The position numbers and the translations under genes were made by a program. From UBA1876 sp964515395 (GTDB lineage: Bacteria > Synergistota > Synergistia > Synergistales > Thermovirgaceae), in contig CAZERC010000048.1 of assembly GCA_964515395.1 (NCBI GenBank), forward strand, positions 1 through 7,968: DNA of 7,968 bases, in the 5' to 3' direction. Positions 5,126-7,968 of the stretch are shown here, in pieces. The notes below the pieces were generated by a model. That model was not told the origin of the DNA. It searched no databases and was given only the letters and a program-made list of their open reading frames with translations. Numbering within the stretch: the stretch's first letter is position 1; each line of letters starts with the position of its first letter.

Positions 5126-7060
5126 ATGGGACTGAGTGTATTTGAAAAAATCCTGAAAGCACATCTCGTGGAAGGCTCCATGAAAAAGGGAGAGCGCGTG
5201 GCCCTTCGCATGGATCAGACGCTGACCCAGGATGCCACCGGGACAATGGCATGTCTTGAGTTTGAAGCCATCGGGATCCCCAGGGTCCAAACGGAACTGT
5301 CCGTCAGCTATGTGGATCACAACATGATTCAGGGGGATTACAAAAACCCCGATGATCACCGGTTTCTCCAGGACTTCGCGTCACGTTACGGCATAATCTT
5401 CTCCCGGCCCGGCAACGGCATCTGTCATCATGTCCATCTCGAACGTTTCGCCAGGCCCGGGAAAACGCTTATAGGCAGTGACTCCCACACGCCCACCGCC
5501 GGAGGAGTGGGCATGATTGCCATCGGCGCAGGCGGACTGGATGTTGCCCTGGCCATGGCAGGAGAACCCTTCACCATCACAATGCCCGAAGTTGTCAGGG
5601 TGCATCTGACGGGACGGTTCAAGCCCTTTGTCTCGGCAAAGGACGTGATCCTTGAAATCCTCCGAAGGATTTCCGTCAAGGGCGGCGTCGGAAAGGTTCT
5701 GGAATATTCCGGCCCGGGGATCGCAAGCCTGGATGTTCCGGAGCGAGCCACCATTACGAACATGGGAGCCGAGACCGGGGCCACTACATCGATTTTCCCG
5801 AGCGACGACGTGACCAAAAGATGGCTCAGGGCCCAGGCAAGGGAATACCAGTGGACCCCCATCGAAGCTGATCCCGATGCCTCCTACGATGATGTCATCG
5901 AAATAGACCTCTCCGAAATCGAACCCCTGGTAGCGAAACCTTTTCAGCCCGACAACGTGGTCCCCGTTTCCGAAATAGAGGGGACGCCCGTCGACCAGGT
6001 AATGTTCGGATCCTGCACCAATTCTTCCCTCCGGGACATCATGGCCGTACATCACATTCTGGCAGGCAGGACGGTCCATCCCCGCGTGGATGCCAGCATC
6101 TCGCCGGGAAGCCGCCAGATTCTCCTTGAGAGTACTTCTATGGGAGCCCTGGACGGGTTAATCGCCTCAGGCGTCAGGATACTCGAATCCAGTTGCGGCG
6201 CCTGTATCGGAATGGGTTTTGCCCCGCCGACCAATGGCGTCTCCCTCAGGACGATCAACAGGAACTTTCTCGGCCGCTGCGGACACGCATCAGGGAAAGT
6301 CTATCTCGTGAGTCCGGAGGTCGCCGCCGCCTCGGCCATTACAGGGGAAATTACCGATCCAAGGTCCCTGAGCATCGAACCGCTGATTTTCGAGATGCCC
6401 GAACAATTCTTGATCGACGACAGCATGCTCCTGGCACCCTCTGCCGAACCGGAAAAGGTCAGCATACGAAGAGGGCCGAACATCGCCGCACTCCCCGAAA
6501 TGTCGCCTTTGCCCGAAAAACTCGAGGGAGAGGTCCTCCTCAAGGTCGAAGATAACATCACCACGGATCACATCATCCCGGGCGGAGCCGATATCCTTCC
6601 GTTGCGCTCGAATATTCCCGAGATCTCGAAGCACACCTTCGAGGTTTTGGACCGGACCTTCGCCGACAGAGCTCTTGAAAAAGGCGGTGGATTCATCATA
6701 GGCGGAGAAAACTACGGGCAGGGCTCAAGCCGCGAACATGCCGCAATCGCGCCCCGCTACCTTGGTGTGACGGCGGTCATCGTAAAGAGTTTCGCCAGGA
6801 TCCACCTGGCCAACCTTGTAAATTTCGGCATTCTGCCCCTCGTCTTTGAAAACACTGAAGATTACGACTCAATCAGCCAGGGCGACCGGCTTTCCTTCAA
6901 GACCGACGCTCTCGCTGAAGGAAGCATGGTGGAAATCATCAACGAAACCCGGGGTCGCTCGATTCCGGTTCGTTCCCCTGTGACCGAAGAAGACCTGCAA
7001 ATCATCCGTGCAGGCGGGCGACTCAGTTACATCAAAAGCCGCCGCAAGAACCGGCGTTGA
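5126..7060 (+). CDS. Aconitate hydratase, short Aquifex-type (aconitase superfamily)
   Basis: The product has 644 residues, much shorter than AcnA/AcnB (about 860-900) and typical of the Aquifex-type putative aconitases, which keep the LeuC-like core and the swivel domain in one chain. The three cysteines that should hold the [4Fe-4S] cluster are visible: C297 in FGSCTNSS, and C357 and C360 in SSCGACIGMG. Other core motifs are LIGSDSHTPTAGGVGMIAIG (115-134), NNR-like INRNFLGR (377-384), DNITTDHIIPGGADI (476-490), and in the swivel domain GGENYGQGSSREHAA (526-540), with the substrate-binding S535-R536, and KSFARIHLANLVNFGILPL. It should interconvert citrate, cis-aconitate and isocitrate in the cytoplasm. 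The ATG at 5126 is preferred over an in-frame TTG at 5120 because AAGGA (5112-5116) lies nine bases before it. It sits 55 bases after tctA and nine before icd. A related hydro-lyase activity on another tricarboxylate cannot be excluded. Confidence 0.92.
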   Translation: MGLSVFEKILKAHLVEGSMKKGERVALRMDQTLTQDATGTMACLEFEAIGIPRVQTELSVSYVDHNMIQGDYKNPDDHRFLQDFASRYGIIFSRPGNGICHHVHLERFARPGKTLIGSDSHTPTAGGVGMIAIGAGGLDVALAMAGEPFTITMPEVVRVHLTGRFKPFVSAKDVILEILRRISVKGGVGKVLEYSGPGIASLDVPERATITNMGAETGATTSIFPSDDVTKRWLRAQAREYQWTPIEADPDASYDDVIEIDLSEIEPLVAKPFQPDNVVPVSEIEGTPVDQVMFGSCTNSSLRDIMAVHHILAGRTVHPRVDASISPGSRQILLESTSMGALDGLIASGVRILESSCGACIGMGFAPPTNGVSLRTINRNFLGRCGHASGKVYLVSPEVAAASAITGEITDPRSLSIEPLIFEMPEQFLIDDSMLLAPSAEPEKVSIRRGPNIAALPEMSPLPEKLEGEVLLKVEDNITTDHIIPGGADILPLRSNIPEISKHTFEVLDRTFADRALEKGGGFIIGGENYGQGSSREHAAIAPRYLGVTAVIVKSFARIHLANLVNFGILPLVFENTEDYDSISQGDRLSFKTDALAEGSMVEIINETRGRSIPVRSPVTEEDLQIIRAGGRLSYIKSRRKNRR

Positions 7061-7069
7061 AGGGTGCTG

Positions 7070-7968
7070 ATGCAAATGTCCCGATTTGAAGGATTGAAAC
7101 TGCGTAAATTCACTCCTCCCGACGAGGGCGAACCAATCCGCCGGGACGAAAAAGGGCTCGAGGTGCCTGAAAATCCTGTCATCCCTTTCATCGAGGGAGA
7201 CGGGGTGGGACCCGAAATCACCAAAGCCATGCAAGGCGTCATCAATGAAGCCGTAGCCGTCGCCTATGGCGGGAAAAAACGGCTCGTCTGGTGGGAAATC
7301 TTCGCAGGTGAAAAAAGCTTTCACTCCCGGGGTGAGTGGCTCCCTGAGGATACCCTCGATGCCGTTCGTTTTTTCAAAATCGCCATCAAGGGACCCCTGA
7401 CGACTCCCGTGGGAGGCGGCATCCGAAGCCTGAACGTGGCGATCCGCCAGCACCTCGACCTTTTTGCTTGCGTCCGGCCCGTACGATACTTCAGCGGTGT
7501 GCCCGCGCCGTTGAAACACCCTGAAGACATCGACATGACCGTCTTCCGCGAGAATACGGAGGACGTGTATGCCGGGATCGAGTGGGAGGCCGGCTCCCCG
7601 GAAGCTCAAAGGGTTATTGACTTTCTGGCCAAAGAAATGGGCACGACGATTCGACACGGTTCCGGAATCGGCGTCAAACCCATGTCTGAGCATGCATCGA
7701 AACGACTGATGCGCATGGCCTTGAGATACGCGCAGCAAAAGGACCAAAAAAGCATCACCATCGTTCACAAGGGAAACATCATGAAGTTCACCGAAGGCGC
7801 GTTCAGAAAATGGTGCTATGAAACGGCCGCCTCGGAATTTGGTGATTTCACCGTAACCGAGGACGATGTCGCCGGCGGCCGGGCCTCCAAGGGAAGGATC
7901 CTGATCAAGGATCGCATCGCCGACGCCATGTTCCAGCAGATTTTGTTGCGGCCCGGCGAATATGATGT
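7070..7968 (+). CDS. icd: NADP-type isocitrate dehydrogenase (Escherichia coli Icd-like), C-terminus beyond the window
   Basis: The first 299 residues are present; homologues have about 415, so the last quarter is missing. The sequence follows the homodimeric NADP-dependent Icd family closely: PFIEGDGVGPEIT (39-51), KGPLTTPVGGGIRSLNVAIRQ (107-127), FRENTEDVYAGIEWEAGS (159-176), IVHKGNIMKFTEGAF (231-245), IADAMFQQILLRPGEYD (283-299). Catalytic Tyr and Lys correspond to Y167 and K234, and a metal-binding Asp to D285. S120 matches the serine that the kinase AceK phosphorylates in E. coli; no aceK is in this window. Residues that set NADP versus NAD preference lie beyond the edge, so the cofactor is inferred from overall similarity. 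It should convert isocitrate to 2-oxoglutarate and CO2. The gene starts nine bases after the aconitase stop, with AAGG at 7060-7063. ATG 7070 is chosen; ATG 7076 (two codons later) is possible and shares the TGCAAATG context of tctC and the aconitase gene. Confidence 0.94.
   Translation, partial: MQMSRFEGLKLRKFTPPDEGEPIRRDEKGLEVPENPVIPFIEGDGVGPEITKAMQGVINEAVAVAYGGKKRLVWWEIFAGEKSFHSRGEWLPEDTLDAVRFFKIAIKGPLTTPVGGGIRSLNVAIRQHLDLFACVRPVRYFSGVPAPLKHPEDIDMTVFRENTEDVYAGIEWEAGSPEAQRVIDFLAKEMGTTIRHGSGIGVKPMSEHASKRLMRMALRYAQQKDQKSITIVHKGNIMKFTEGAFRKWCYETAASEFGDFTVTEDDVAGGRASKGRILIKDRIADAMFQQILLRPGEYD

Noticed and set aside
4117..5211. 364-codon open frame on the - strand opposite tctA
   Set aside because: Its product is rich in Arg, Gln, Asp and His with no domain, the usual result of reading a membrane-protein gene backwards. 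tctA is certain.
6869..7768. 299-codon open frame on the - strand opposite the aconitase and icd genes
   Set aside because: It crosses two well-identified sense genes and their junction and has no recognisable protein features.

Overview
The window carries the start of one gene cluster on the + strand plus one divergent gene. The cluster encodes a GntR/FCD-type regulator, a complete three-part tripartite tricarboxylate transporter (TTT: binding protein, small and large membrane subunits), an aconitate hydratase of the short 'Aquifex-type' family, and an NADP-type isocitrate dehydrogenase cut by the right edge. A periplasmic binding protein with a signal peptide implies a Gram-negative (diderm) bacterium. 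Moderately GC-rich coding, strong GGAGG ribosome sites and this gene content would suit an anaerobic Synergistota or Desulfobacterota-like organism. That placement is an inference from gene content only; no marker gene is present.

Layout. Positions 790 to 1 (- strand): N-terminal half of a GNAT acetyltransferase / carbon-nitrogen hydrolase fusion, running off the left edge. 791-1110: a gene-free divergent region with a good sigma70-like promoter for the regulator; a short palindrome overlaps its -10 box. 1111-1842: the regulator. 1843-2005: leader with a second well-formed promoter (TTGAGA, 17 bp, TATAAA) just ahead of the transporter genes. 2006-3001 tctC, 3085-3561 tctB, 3580-5070 tctA, 5126-7060 aconitase, 7070 to the right edge icd. 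A perfect 11-bp GC-rich hairpin sits between tctC and tctB.

How it fits together (inference): the binding protein captures a tricarboxylate such as citrate, isocitrate or aconitate in the periplasm and TctA/TctB import it. Aconitase interconverts citrate, cis-aconitate and isocitrate, and isocitrate dehydrogenase makes 2-oxoglutarate, CO2 and NADPH. The cluster thus reads as an uptake-to-2-oxoglutarate module, with the GntR-type protein as its likely substrate-responsive regulator. The GNAT/nitrilase gene is divergent and has no evident link to this pathway.

No tRNA, rRNA, CRISPR array, insertion sequence or phage gene was seen. Every gene is of a recognisable family. The points most worth a second look are the operon logic, the altered metal-ligand positions in the regulator, the tctC-tctB hairpin and the repeated start context TGCAAATG.
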